DNA from: Ornithodoros turicata
Taxonomy: Eukaryota; Arthropoda; Arachnida; Ixodida; Argasidae
NCBI RefSeq assembly: GCF_037126465.1
Contig: NC_088201.1
Span: 71,198,879 to 71,262,878, forward strand
Reading direction: 5' to 3'
DNA: 64,000 nucleotides
Position numbers and translations under genes: made by a program. Under the pieces are notes generated by a model. The model had not been told where the DNA came from. It saw only the letters and a program-made list of their open reading frames with translations, and made no database searches. Shown here one piece after another: positions 1 through 11,205 of the stretch; the stretch's first letter is position 1; every line of letters starts with the position of its first letter.

Positions 1-112
1 CACAGTGTCGATAGTTGATAAAGGGGACAGAATAGTAGGAGGGAAACGGTCTGGGCGTATTTTATCTGTGCAGTGTTTCTAGGGTGCCTTGTGATTTGTT
101 AATACCGAACGG

Positions 113-333
113 GTGAAGGGGTTGGACTTGTATAGGCTATGTGTGTCCTGGGCCGACTCATATGGGAACTCTGCCGACATATGTCTGAAAGCGTCTGAGG
201 AAAACCCAGGACAAACCCCAGACAACACAGCCGGCACCGGGATTCCCCCACATTCCCCCAGGGCGTTAGTCTTGACGTTGCCCATCTCTGTGAGGCCGAC
301 AACGGCGAGCACTTTCACCACCACCACCACCTG
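113..333. repeat. tRNA-derived SINE copy with inverted 5' part
   Basis: Positions ~143-244 are the reverse complement of the SINE body from the B-box end (gaatccc) to the cccagga segment. From ~241 the sequence continues with the SINE 3' part in forward orientation (cattcccccagg, then gaggccgacaacgg and a CAC-rich tail). The full copy at 59013-59268 gives the normal order. A 5' half inverted against a 3' half is the known signature of twin-primed LINE-mediated integration; that mechanism is inferred. Confidence 0.75.
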
Positions 334-484
334 ACCTTCTATATGAGATAAGACTCCCTGTCACGTCCGTCACGTGTGTATCTCAACACCGTTTCTAGAA
401 TATATAGTTTGTGTTATCAAAACTGTGACCAGGAACGTTGAAGTGTCAGTATCTCTAAAGTGTCAGTATCAGTCTGGGGGAACG

Positions 485-654
485 CGCGTCCTGCGCCGAC
501 TTCTAAGAGAACTGGGCCGACATATGTCTGACAGCGTCTGAGGTAAACCCGGAAAAAACTCCAGACAGCACAGCCGGCACCGGGATTCGAACCCGGATAC
601 CTCCAAGTCCAGACGTGACATAGCCAGAACGCTTACCACTCAGTCACGCGAGCT
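485..654 (-). repeat. tRNA-derived SINE, minus strand
   Basis: On the minus strand it starts gctcgcgtgactgagtgg (A-box-like), has the B box gggttcgaatcccgg and runs into ccggctgtgc. The rest of the body matches the SINE at 59013-59268 down to the gtcggcgcaggacg segment. The 3' tail is missing, so this copy is 3' truncated. Because the tRNA part is joined to an unrelated body, it is not an independent tRNA gene. Confidence 0.85.
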
Positions 655-806
655 GATATGCAATCCGCTGAACTGTTCGCATACCGCAAGTGCCAGCGAA
701 TGCCCGCCTTTCACGAAGCGTTATGGCGGAAAGTCCAAATTTGAGTTCGGTGTAATGCACACTTCAGATAGTAGATGGGTAGAAATCCAGCGAACTGGTA
801 GAGATG

Positions 807-938
807 TAGGAAGGGAGTTGCCTCAGGACAGAAGCCGCCGATATTTCGAACAGAGACTGTTCTTCTTCTGGGCCCAGAAGAAGAACAGTCTCTGTTCGAA
901 ATATCGGCGGCTTCTGTCCTGAGGCAACTGCCTTCCTA
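807..938. repeat. Near-perfect 132-bp palindrome
   Basis: The arms 807-872 and 873-938 are reverse complements with a single mismatch (815/930) and no loop; the centre is ctgggcccag. The inner arm contains ttcgaacagagactgttc. It could be a foldback element or a recent inverted duplication. No coding content is visible. Confidence 0.9.
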
Positions 939-1065
939 AACTTCAGATAGGTTGGGTGTAATTAAAGTGTAACTAATCCTGCATCTTTCTTTCTTGCAAC
1001 CTTCGTGCACTCCACGTTTGCAGCGATCATGTTAAAATTCATATCACACAGAGGAGAAGAAGCCA

Positions 1066-2065
1066 AGGTATATCTAAACAAGAAGCGAAACTACCATAGG
1101 CCCCTGCGTCTTCAGAATGCCCCCATGATAGAGGCCGTCAGCGCCATCCATCCGTTGCGCGAACTACTACGATTGTAAATAAATGAGGTCAGAGATGACG
1201 TCACCAGTATAACTAATAAGCAGGGCGAAATTCACTTGGTTTACGTTTTCTCTTTCCCTTTTCCTGACCGAACTATACTAATCACCAAGGGCAACAACAC
1301 CAGACGAGAACAGAGAAAAATAATAGCGAAACTAGACAAAAATAAGTCATGTCGGGTTTAATAACAGTTATCACAGAAGGGTATCGTGATGACCACACAT
1401 AAATTAAGAAGGTTCACTTAAGCTCAATTTCTCACATACAGCTATATGTATGTACACGTAGTGATTAAACGTTTCCATTTCTACAATGAGTGGCCATAAT
1501 GGGTCCATTGAAAAAAAAAAAAGAAAACATCACATCGTTGGTGCACAGCTGATTCCTGCTAGCACTTACGTCATCATGGCCGGTCGCCGCATGACGAAAT
1601 TTTTTTTTCGCAGGGCCAGCAACACGGGATGCACTGTATTCATATGTTCACGCATGTTAATCTTGGTCTACAGCTCCGAGATGTGTACGTCGTTGCCTGT
1701 TTAACCCGAAAAAGTATACCAACTCCGTATTACAACGCACGGAAACACAGCATGGATACAGAGATGCACGGATAAGCAAGCCCATTGTGAGCATGCGCAG
1801 GGGAGCAGGATACGGAAACGTACTCGTGTGGTAGATGATTTCGTATATGTGCACGAGTGGGACAACAGTTTTTGCTCCATTGAAATTATGAATAACCTAT
1901 TAATACACACACACGCCATGCCCATGTAGTCATTTTTTTTTTTGTTTTTTACGGTCATACCTCTACCACCAACACCCAGGATCGCTCGCGCCTCATGACG
2001 ATGGCCTCGCCGATGGGTCTGAAATGGTATTCTCGCTTGTTTTCGCTACCAGTTTAGATATACCT
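1066..2065 (+). repeat. Dispersed repeat R1, copy 1
   Basis: A diverged second copy lies in the same orientation at 14622-15476. Shared blocks include the gcgtcttcag segment, cgttgcgcg.actactac, caacaccagacgagaacag, gccagcaacacgggatgca and caacacccaggatcgc. There is no recognised coding domain or clear terminal inverted repeat. It is probably a non-autonomous transposon. Confidence 0.65.
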
Positions 2066-2529
2066 CGGAGAAGCGCTTCAGCACGCAACGTAGATGGCGG
2101 TGATTGGTTCCCGCTTCCGGCTCGATGCATGCGCGGAGAAAATTCAGCTGGGGCGAACTCCTTGCGTTCTGCAGCGGAATGTCTCGCACGTGTCCATTAC
2201 CACGGTAACTAACGTCCACGCGCGTCCCCACGCAATGAAACGCAGTAGTGTGAACGACGCTTAACACTTCTCGCGAACACCATAGTCTATCGTTGTACCT
2301 TTGCGTGTGGTCGGCACATTCACATCACCAACGATGTCCAAAGTGAATGTCTCTTGTGCAGCTCGGCGCTCACGCTGGGTTCCTGTGCGCCGACATATAC
2401 GTTCGACTTCGGCCAGCGTGCGTATGGCTGTTCGGTCCGGCAGTATGACTAGGCGGGTAACGAATAGTTAAGTATTTCGAGGCTTGGAATGGTTTAGTAT
2501 TTATTCAATCCCACGTGTATTTGGGCCCC
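2066..2529. other. Unassigned spacer
   Basis: No domain, repeat partner or RNA gene is visible here. Only short open frames are present and none has splice or codon support. Confidence 0.4.
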
Positions 2530-2670
2530 TCCTTCGGCAGCAACAGTACAACAAGTACTTTGTTGCGAGATGATTGGGTAGTTTCATCGCCAGGGGCGAT
2601 ACTCTACCCCATTGCTGGTGGTGATGCGGGGAATGAAATAATGATCCCCTTCACAATATGGATCGAAGTC

Positions 2671-3012
2671 CTATGGCATCCAGAAAGGTGAAGAGAGCTT
2701 TGAAGGAGAGCGTTGGTGGGCTGGACGTGGGCAGGGACCAAGTAATTTTGTGAGAGGGAGGGAGGGGCGATAGTCCAGCTCGTTAAGGGGTCCGGGGAGT
2801 ACGGTTCGGGAAGGTTGGCAGTATGTGCAATGGAGAAGAATGTGCTCTAGATCGTCTACAGTACCGCAGTGACTGCATTGGGGAGAGTCAACTCGTCTCA
2901 AGCGGTAACACCACTGCGCTGTAAAAGCCACATCGAGGCGCATTCGATGAACTAATGCAGAATCTTGACGAGAGGTATGTCGAGGCATGCGGAAAGCGAG
3001 GCGCTGGATCAA
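2671..3012 (-). pseudogene. LINE ORF2 C-terminus with Cys/His knuckle
   Basis: The motif CSHCGTVDDLEHILLHC fits the C-x2-C-x8-H-x4-C knuckle after RNase H in I-superfamily LINEs, here with RLRRVDSPQ before it and LTKLLGPCPRP after it. The same block occurs at 22804-23052 (CCHCGALEDLEHILLHC), 16090-16240 and, decayed, 13010-13100. All are therefore 3' ends of related elements. Confidence 0.8.
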
Positions 3013-3018
3013 CTCTGC

Positions 3019-3318
3019 TCAGCATGGCTGGGGGGAGAATGTCAGTGGTCCATTGGGTCGAAGTACGGAACGACGATCTCCTCTCAGAAGCGCAATACGC
3101 GTCCGTCTCCGAGACGAGAGAGCTGCTTCTGCGGCGTTGTTGGCCTGTTCATTCCCTTCGACACCGCAATGGGCTGGAACCCATTGAAGGACCAGTCTGT
3201 GGCCTGCTTCGTAGACAAGGTTGTGTGTTATTAACACATCCATCACCGACGATGCGGATGATCCTCGGATGCCGGAATTTTCAATTGCTTGCAGCGTAGA
3301 CGTAGAGTCAGTGAACAA
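3019..3318 (-). pseudogene. LINE RNase H domain remnant
   Basis: The minus-strand frame begins MFTDSTSTLQAIENSG (the D-S-x-x-A-L block of RNase HI) and continues to QWVPAHCGVEGNEQANNAA, the conserved C-terminal block. RNase H degrades the RNA strand of the hybrid after reverse transcription and is diagnostic for the I superfamily among tick LINEs. The N-terminal catalytic Asp region lies further upstream in another frame. Confidence 0.8.
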
Positions 3319-3706
3319 GACCCATTCCCGCGGGATAAAATCAACGATGTGCTGATGAAAGAAAGGTATGGCATAGAGTTCGCAGCTGTGGATGAGGTTT
3401 GATGCGACAGGCGATGTCCTTCCACTACGCCTTCGGACGGGATGACGAATGACGAGGCGGACTTGCCATTTCGAAGTACGCCATCGGTGTATGCTGCGGC
3501 AGAGGTAGAAAACTTCGCGTCTACCAGAGCATAAAAATGGGCTCGAAGGACTTTAGGGGGAACCTGATCTCTTTATTACTAAAGGCCCGGAAGACGTACG
3601 AAGGTGGGCGGCACAGGCAGAGACCAGGGGTCGTCCGGCGGTGTGACGTCCTATGAAGCCAGGGAGAGCCTGGCGTGTCCTCTACACCACGCAGTGGAAA
3701 CCACTT

Positions 3707-4766
3707 TCAGGACGGTATGGAATTTTCCTGCGGAGTGGGTGGACAGGGAATGTGCGCACGCAAACGTAGGAAGTCTCGAGCCGTTTCACGCTCACGGAGA
3801 ACCTCCACCGGGAGTTCACCAGCTTCAGCCAGGACTTGCGATGTTTCAGCCATTCTTGGAACTTCAAGGCAACGACAAAGGCTTCTGGCAAACAGTATCC
3901 GCAGGGTATTTAATGACGTTGTGCAAATCCTGTGCAAGAGTGGTAAGCTGTAAAGTACAGTTGCCCTCACCAAAACCGCGTTAACAGCTAGAAGCAAGCG
4001 CTGATCACAACCCCATCCTAAGCCAGAAAGGTGTTGAATTGCAGGAAGCCGTCGCTGCATTTTGGTTTCAAGGTGCTTAATGTGGCCAGCTCAGCGCAGG
4101 TCCGAGTCCATGATTACACCAAGGAAGCGATGGGAACGTACAGGCTCGAGCCTTTTTTTCACCAACCCAAAGAGGGAAATTTCTCATAGCCTTGCGGGTG
4201 AAAGGGAGCCCGACGCACTTTTCAGGCGAAAGGTCCTTCCCAAGTCGCGTGAGGTACAGATGGACATTATTTAATGTTTGGTGCAAACGGCACTGAATAG
4301 CTGGTCGTGCTTAGGGCTTTGGCCGTGGGATGTGCGGACAGCGACAGACCGGTTGATAAGGAAATCGTGGAGCCAGCTGAAGAGTCGACCAGGTACTCCA
4401 AAAAAGTGCAAGGCGTACAGCACACAAATGTGCAAGACGGTATCATAGGCGCGCTTGATGTCGAGGAAAACTGATACAACGATCCGTCGATGTGCACGAG
4501 CATGTTGGACTGTAGAAATGAGGTCGGGAAGTGGATCCATGGAGCTTCGGTGGTGACGAAGGCCTGTCATTTCGTGAGGGAACGCACCTTGCTTTTCGAG
4601 CCACCAGTCGAGACAATGCAAAACCATTCTCTCCATCAGTTTTCCCACACAGCTTGTCAGGCTCACAGGACGAAAAGAGGACAAGGCATTTGGGGGTTTG
4701 CATGGTTTCAGGACGGGAACAACTAACGCCCCCTTTCAGGTAGATGGTAGGGATCCCTGTTGCCAA
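3707..4766 (-). pseudogene. LINE reverse transcriptase remnant
   Basis: The minus strand shows FRPVSLTSCVGKLMERM (fingers) and FLDIKRAYDTV (palm motif with catalytic Asp) at 4271-4684. LSPEKCVGLPFTRKAMRNF lies at 4077-4286, and the thumb/connection block HLSGLGWGCDQRLLLAVNAV with VLYSLPLLH at 3707-4060. The motifs are in family order but in different frames. The FADD/YADD box should fall near 4290 and is not preserved in one clean frame. Confidence 0.85.
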
Positions 4767-5357
4767 GACGTATTATAAACATGAAGGAGAGCTTGGAGTG
4801 TCCGGCCGTCAAGGTTTCAGAGTGCGGCATAAGTGATATTATTTGGTCCCGGGGATGAGCCCACATTCACAAGTTTCAAAGCTGTCTTTAGCTCGATTAG
4901 AACGAAGTCGTGGTCTATAACCTCCGGCGGACGAGGCCAGTCTGGGTGAATTTCGGCCTTCAAGTCATGGACAAAACCGCTGTGTACCGCAGTCGTCAGG
5001 GGAGCCGCCAGTGTCGTTAGTACGACGAAGAAATCTGTCGCTAGCGCGTTTTCGTCTACACCCTTAACGATAGTCTATGCCGCGACAAGGATTCTTTTGT
5101 GGGGCGCATCCTTCAGAGCTCGAATTGTCCTCCAATTGTCACTCGAATTGTCCACTGGGTCAAACGGTGACAGGTGTTGACAAAACTTACGCCAACGCTT
5201 CCGGTCTTCTTTCTTACGTTCTCGTGTTACTTTAGCTTTGATCTGGCGGTATGCTACAATTCAGAAAGTTGCCCTGTTCGACGAACCGTTCTTTCTGCTC
5301 GGCGACGTAACGCCCTATGGTGGTTAATTGCTGTAGAATGACAGACGACGTGACCTG

Positions 5358-6034
5358 CTACCATTTGAGAAGGGCCACAACGTCCTGAATGGCTTGCGAG
5401 ATGGCCTCTGGGGACATACCGGTGTGCACAGATGTTCGGAGACCAGCACGAAAGAGTCTCCAATTCGTGAAAGTAATCAGTCCGGTAGTGGGTGAGAGAG
5501 GCAGTCTGTCGTGCGAAATATATAGGGGAAAGTGGTCACTACCTCGGGTGTCGACGTCGGTAGCGCACGACAAGTGGCGAATTATGTCTGCTGAGCACCA
5601 CGAAAGATCCAATACATCGAGTGACGTTGGTGATCGCATATACCTTGGCTATTGGTTGTTAATTAGGCACATGTGAGCATTCTGCATTGCTTCCAACAAC
5701 CTCCTTCCCCGTCCATCCGTCCTATACAGCTTCCCCAGGCCGTATAGTGAGCATTGAAGTCACTCAGCACGAGAGGTGGGGATTCCAGTGAATTGAATAA
5801 GCGTTCGAGGCCAGTCCACGGAACCTGTACCACGGGACGTAGATAGATGCTGAGGACTGTTAACAGCATGTGCCCAAGGCGGATCTTGCAGTTGACATGA
5901 TCATAAGAGCGATGACAAACTGACCCTATGGGTGCAGCAACAAGGTCATTACGAACGTATAACGCTGTTCTGCTCTCAGAGGACTGATGAGGTCGATAGA
6001 TTGTATATCCATTAACGCGGTGTGCAACATCCAT
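5358..6034 (-). pseudogene. LINE endonuclease domain remnant
   Basis: In two frames on the minus strand, residues SIYLRP and LVLSDFNAHYTAWG (5663-6034) and then GSDHFPLYI (5358-5639) match the central and C-terminal blocks of exonuclease-endonuclease-phosphatase domains of non-LTR retrotransposons. The D of SDFNAH and the SDH motif are expected catalytic positions. In an intact element this domain nicks target DNA for target-primed reverse transcription. Here a frameshift separates the two blocks and the N-terminal part is degraded. Confidence 0.8.
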
Positions 6035-6159
6035 GCCATGTTCGCATACAGCTATGAAAGGGAACTTGTACTGTTAGAGATGAGATTTAAAATGAGGGAG
6101 CTTGTTACGTAGGCTGCGAGGATTGCACTGCATCGCTATGGCCTTTCTATACAATGCCA

Positions 6160-6600
6160 TCATGCTGAGGTAAAGATAATGCCTCCAATGCCAGAAGCGC
6201 TTGAACCTCGGACAGTTACGACGCACCAGGAAATGCAGAGACAATTGCCTTGACTGCCGCGAGAACCGCAGAGAAGAGTGTCAGAGAAGGCACAACTTCG
6301 GTGGTTGATGGTGGTAACTGTCTTCTGATGCCTGCTGGTTCTGTCACACTGGCGTAAGTGCGTGTAATCTGCCTTGATGGACCAGGGAGTGTTTTGTGGT
6401 ATGATATGAAGCAGCAACAACAGTGCGCTTTGGCACGCGCCATTTCCTGGCATTCTTGGCGACACGTCGCTCACCGTCATATTCTTTAGCGAACGTGACC
6501 GCATCTCCCGCAGCAGTGGCAGCAAACCTGCGACCATTGTACTTGCGCGAATGCTCCGCAGTACGTCGTTTACACTGTTACACATCGTTCACACTCCCTG
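6160..6600 (-). pseudogene. LINE ORF1 (gag-like) C-terminal remnant
   Basis: This minus-strand stretch lies just upstream of the endonuclease and contains an Ala/Leu-rich C-terminal run after a Pro/Ser-rich linker. It resembles the end of ORF1 in I-superfamily LINEs, where a basic zinc-knuckle region is followed by such a linker. Upstream Cys/His codons are visible but in shifted frames. The assignment rests mainly on position; the frame is broken. Confidence 0.4.
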
Positions 6601-6954
6601 GTGTCGGACGACATTACATGAAACGCATTCTGCAGACACTATGGTGTTTGAGCGGGTCGCAAGCCCTCTACGAAAACGATACAATAAAGGAACATATGAA
6701 AGAGGTTTATGTTGTGTTTGTCTATTCCTACCTCAGAACAATTACTTTCCAGGAATAAAGGAAGCTGTCAAACCAAAGATCCATAATATGATGTCAGCCA
6801 CTTCAAAGGAAGGTGTCTGGCTTATGGTGTCATAGGGACGCTATCGTAAAGGCCTCCCAATATGCGAAATCTCCGCCCGCCGAAATGTTTCTTATCAGCC
6901 GAAACGCGCAATAAATAAACGAACCAGGGGGAGATAGCGCATCGTGAGAACAGG

Positions 6955-7604
6955 CGCGTTTACATGAATACGACAAAGGTCGACCTAGCCAGATAGGTCG
7001 ACCTCCTTACTTCGTGTAAACCGGCCTTCGTCGACTGAAAAGGGAGGTCGACGCAGAGGAGGGAGGTCGCTAGGAGGGGGTAGTTCAGTCGACCTGCCGA
7101 TCGGTGTCCGTTACGTCATCAGCGAGCCCTTCCCATATTGCCTGCGAAATTCCGGATTCTCGGAGGAAAGCAAGCATGGCGGCCGAAGCAAGCGATGTTC
7201 CCGCTACCCTTTCGAACCCACCGCGATGCCTATGAACCGACGAAAGCACTAAATTAATGTTGTCCATTATTCGGGAATTAGACATCGCATCGCAGCTGGA
7301 TTCCAAGCGGCAGCGGAACCAAGCTATGTTTCAGACTGTGGAACGAAAAATGGCAGAGGAGACTCCGAGAAAAGCCTGTAAAATACGTTATAAGACACTT
7401 CGTAAATAAATATACTGCGAAAATATAATATATTTACTCCCAAGATAACATTTTAACGTGGCCGCGCTGCTGCTGGCGAGTAAGGTCGACTGAATTTCGG
7501 GAGCGCTAAGGCGCCTTATCTAGTTGCTATGTGAACCGTAGACAGTCGACGCTCCCGATCAGTCGACTGGGGACTTCAGTCGACGTTCGCGCCCATGTAA
7601 ACGC
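6955..7604. mobile_element. Non-autonomous TIR element with GTCGAC subterminal repeats
   Basis: The ends carry gcgtttacatg (6956) and its complement catgtaaacgc (7594-7604). Both subterminal regions are studded with gtcgac/gtcgactg motifs (for example 6978, 6999, 7052, 7091, 7486, 7547, 7563, 7580). This looks like a MITE with multiple transposase-binding repeats. Target duplication is not clear, so the superfamily is left open. Confidence 0.6.
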
Positions 7605-9572
7605 AGTTACTGACGCTACGCTTCACCGGGGCACAACAGTGCGTTAAACAAATGCTATCGCATTTAAAAATTAACCCTTATTGCAAATAGTCCGTTCCCC
7701 GTTAGTCAGTGCCATGTATTGGAATGACTGATGGAATGTGTTGTTGTAGATATTTTATCGGACCTCCAAAATCCGAAAATTGACGTTCAATGTTGAACAA
7801 GTTCATTTTGGTTTGGTTTCAAACGTTGCTAATCGTAAAACCACTGGTCTCAGGAACCCTTTGGCACATACCGCATTTTACTTACACAGATCCATTTACG
7901 ATGTGCGTCACTTGAACCTTCACCATGTTATCCTTGACGGAGCAGATTTGTTTGGCCGTGAAGCAGTCCCCGAGGACGTCGTCGGAGGGGTAATTCCGGT
8001 AGATCATATAGTATGTCAGCACCCTTTTAAAACACTGCAATGAAAAACTACCTACGTTTTACTCAGCTGTCACAGAAATATTTTGTGTATGAAATCGGCC
8101 GCACTTTGAGTCGGCAGAGAGTTATAAATCTCAAAGGCTGCTTTCTGCGTTGGCCCACGCTTGACCGCAATACCAACGACATATAGCGTATAGTACGGCG
8201 AGCCAAAATCTATCTGAGAAACGCATTGCTTGATGAACTTCACACTTGACACTAGGAGCTGTCTCTACGTGCCCGCTTAACATGGCCTGGAAATAGTCGT
8301 GATTGGTGCATTCGTTGAAGAGAGAAAAAAAAATCGTCTCATCATGCGTGGAGGGTGAAGCATCGCCAAAAACGCTCTTATTCCTGTACTTCTCTTTCTT
8401 GTCATGAGTGTAGGGGTAGTTCGCGCCTGTACAGTGCCCAAGTAAGTTATCATTCTGTTTGTGTATTTATCTAGCTAGAATGGCACAAAATATTGGCTGT
8501 GTTGGGTTTGCTGGTTTTGTGGAGAAAAACTTAACGCGACGCGACGCGGGGCATAACCAACAACGTTTGATATAGAAAGGCGTAAGCCATTCTTTCCAGT
8601 AGACTGCTGCTTGTTCCTGCACCATTTCCTTCTCACTCATTATCTGACATACATGCGAGAAAGAAATACATTTTGCACAGCGAAATTTGAGGATAAAGGA
8701 AAACAAAAGCATCCAGAAAAGCGAGCCGCGTGTGTCACAAAGGACTGACAGCCCAGTTTTTATCACTTTTTAACCTACTGACGGAGCCTTAAGCGGTAAC
8801 CGCATACGACGATTTCTCGACGGGAAACCGGCCAACTTTCTCAGCGGCACGACAACCGGCGAAGAAACGGGGGAACGAGCCGCGTGCACATATTTCCACT
8901 GCGGCGGACGGTGGCGCCCTGGCGGGCGTTCCATTACTTTGTGTTAAATACTGACTTCACATTAACTAATAAATATTTTGCTGCACATAGAAAAGTTGTA
9001 ATGGCACACAGAAGAAGTTATTGCGGTCAAACCGTATTTGCAAAGCAAGCGCTACACCAAGCGCCTTCAGACAGCAGCAGGCGAGCGACAGCGTGCTTCC
9101 CAGGTTGATCCACTGATCTCTATGTATAAATCTTTTTGAGTCTAGATTAGTGGGTTGATCATACGGGCATCTGAAATGTCTACCACGTCCGCATGTGGAG
9201 CGGCCGCAGGTGGAGCGGTCCTATTAGCTGCCGTCGAGCGGCCGCTTCCGCCTTTCGCCGGATATTTCTGTCCACCGCTGTCGTCGGGAGATCGGTGACT
9301 TCCCATTGTTTGCGTCGGCTCAGCGGAAAAATCGTCGTGTGCGGTTACCGCTTCATTTACAAAGGGTCAGTGCATGGCATGCGGAGAATCGGATCACCAA
9401 CAATGCATCGGAGGTAATGAAGTTCACTCTGCGTGTTTCCATTCCAAGACCTATAACTGGTACGGTTTATTTTGCTAGGTTACGACCTCGGATATTGCTG
9501 TGATGGTCGGGGTAAAATGAGACAACTGTGAATTTTAAATTACACAGTGTATCTTTGTGTTTGACTTATGCC
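7605..9572. other. Unassigned spacer
   Basis: No recognisable protein domain, RNA gene or repeat boundary. The longest frames (87 and 99 codons) show no known motifs. Confidence 0.4.
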
Positions 9573-9611
9573 CCTGTTACACGGGCAGCCTTCGACGACC
9601 TTTGAGCCCAA

Positions 9612-9733
9612 CTGTCTCGAAAAGCGCGCGTAGCGCCAGCAAGCGTCTATTGTGTCAGCTTCTAAACGGGCATTGCATCTAATGCTTGACAGGTTGACAC
9701 GATACGCGCTTGCTGGCGCTGCGCGCGTTATTT
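9612..9733. repeat. Imperfect inverted repeat
   Basis: The segment gcgcgtagcgccagcaagcg (near 9620) is mirrored by cgcgcttgctggcgctgcgc (near 9705), with gtgtcagctt/aggttgacac further in. The preceding cccctgttacacgggcag looks like the terminus of a small DNA element. The element class is not determined. Confidence 0.55.
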
Positions 9734-10790
9734 AGTGATGGGCAATCCAGTTCACTTTGGTGAACTCGTTCGTACAGTTCAGTTTGGTTCACTGAACCGT
9801 TCAAAAGATTCGTTCTTTCGTTCATCTTTCCGTGACGTCATAACATCATGTGACCGTTCTCAACGGCGGACCGGCATCTACTTATCTGCAGGGTTGTAGA
9901 CAGTAACTGAGTAAGAGTTCTATTTTGTGGGTGAGTGTGTTCCATGAGGTGTTCGTACAACACATTACCGCGTTAAATCTGACAGTCGCCTGCCGGCCAT
10001 ATTGGACATGTTTTGCAATAAGCGAATGCATGTTTATTGGACCGTCTCTCGCTGTCATGAAGAAAATAAACAATTCATTCTGTAATTCTCTCGTAGTTTA
10101 CATTTTCTTCAGTCCACTTTCCTCTTGCTTCCGCCTCTTGGCAGGGCTTTCTTTGGTCAAGCAAATTCACTTTCATAGTTACTTTTTGGTCCCCTTCATA
10201 GTAGGTCCATTCTTTTCGCCTGCACCGCGGCCCTGAACTAGTTCAAGCAGGGCAACCCTCTCATATTCTTTTCGCCATGGACCTCTCATGTATTTAAGAA
10301 CTGGTGATGGACCGGTGCAGCACTTTTTTTTTCGAAAAGAATGAACTTAGTCTACGGGAAACAGCGAGACTCACTGCGACCTGTTAGCAAGAATCGAAAG
10401 CCACCCACGATCCAGCTTGCTTCCCGCTCGAGGCAGTGTTTCCGCCGTTCCCGGCGGAATGAATCAACACTCAACTATTCCGGTGCGGGCGCCATCTGTC
10501 GGCATTCCTCTGAAGCTTGAATATGACAGGCCACCAGCTCGATTGGCCACACTGAGAGCTTACAGGTTTGTGATTGGCCAAGCCCCACGATCTCGGATGA
10601 ATTGGAGAGCGCTGAAGGCGAGTCGCAAAGCCGGGGATCGAAGAACGATAGAGAACTCAGCGACTCAACTGAATCGAAGGAGTAGGAGAACGAGGAGAAC
10701 CGTTCACTCGCGAGCTGAATCGAAGAGCAACGGAATCGTTTGCTCTCAAACGGCGCACTGGTTCTTCGGTTCTCCGCGACTCGCTGCGTA
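9734..10790. mobile_element. Possible hAT-like non-autonomous element (GTTCACTGAAC type)
   Basis: It begins tagtgatgggcaatccagtt and is followed by runs of gttca/tgaac palindromes. Related motifs (gaaccgttca, gaatcg, gttctccgcg) return at 10670-10790. The start resembles CAGTGATGG hAT termini, as at 58441, but no matching right end or 8-bp duplication is found, so the call is tentative. Confidence 0.35.
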
Positions 10791-11200
10791 CAATTGCGTT
10801 GTTCTTGCTGGTCTCCTTTGGAATCTTAGCGTTGGTTCACTACGGCGCGTCGATATCGAGCTTTGTGGCGGACGTCGTATGGGTGGAAGTATTCAGAATC
10901 AAAAATGTGTTTTCTGATTTTTTGTTTATGATCGGCTCGCTCTAAATATCACTGGTGTTATTTGTGGTGCTAAATATTTGGTATATCGGAAAAGGCCCTT
11001 TCTGGCTAGTATGTGAGATGGCGGACATGTTTTTCATGAAGAAAGATGAAAGTCACTGAAAAGGTTAGCCAGCTGTAGGTTTTTCATGTACGTATTTAAT
11101 AATGATCAGTACTTAGAAATCTTAAACCAGTCCCCGGCGCCTCAGTGGCTACGGTAGAGGCTCCGCATAGAAAACTAGTAATGATCACTTGACCCACTGG
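10791..11200. other. Unassigned spacer
   Basis: A+T-rich sequence with no recognisable domain or repeat partner in the window. Confidence 0.35.
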
Positions 11201-11205
11201 CGTCA

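Larger units (their letters stand above)
2530..6620 (-). mobile_element. Decayed I-superfamily LINE (RNase H-bearing)
   Basis: Read on the minus strand, the remains follow the order ORF1 tail, AP-like endonuclease, reverse transcriptase, RNase H and a terminal CCHC-like knuckle. RNase H together with the downstream cysteine motif points to the I superfamily, common in ticks. The 3' end near 2530-2560 (minus: ggggtagagtatcgcc, then Gtt-rich sequence) matches the 3' end of the plus-strand fragment at 22799-23160. Many frameshifts and stops break the frames, so the copy is inactive. The 5' end is uncertain. Confidence 0.85.

Noticed and set aside
9193..9503. G+C-rich frames near a ggcggccgc-like segment as a host exon
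   Set aside because: No splice sites in phase and no domain; overlapping frames are equally open.
11096..11200. tRNA-like A box (cgcctcagtggctacgg) upstream of the Penelope fragment
   Set aside because: No B box follows at the expected distance and there is no SINE body.
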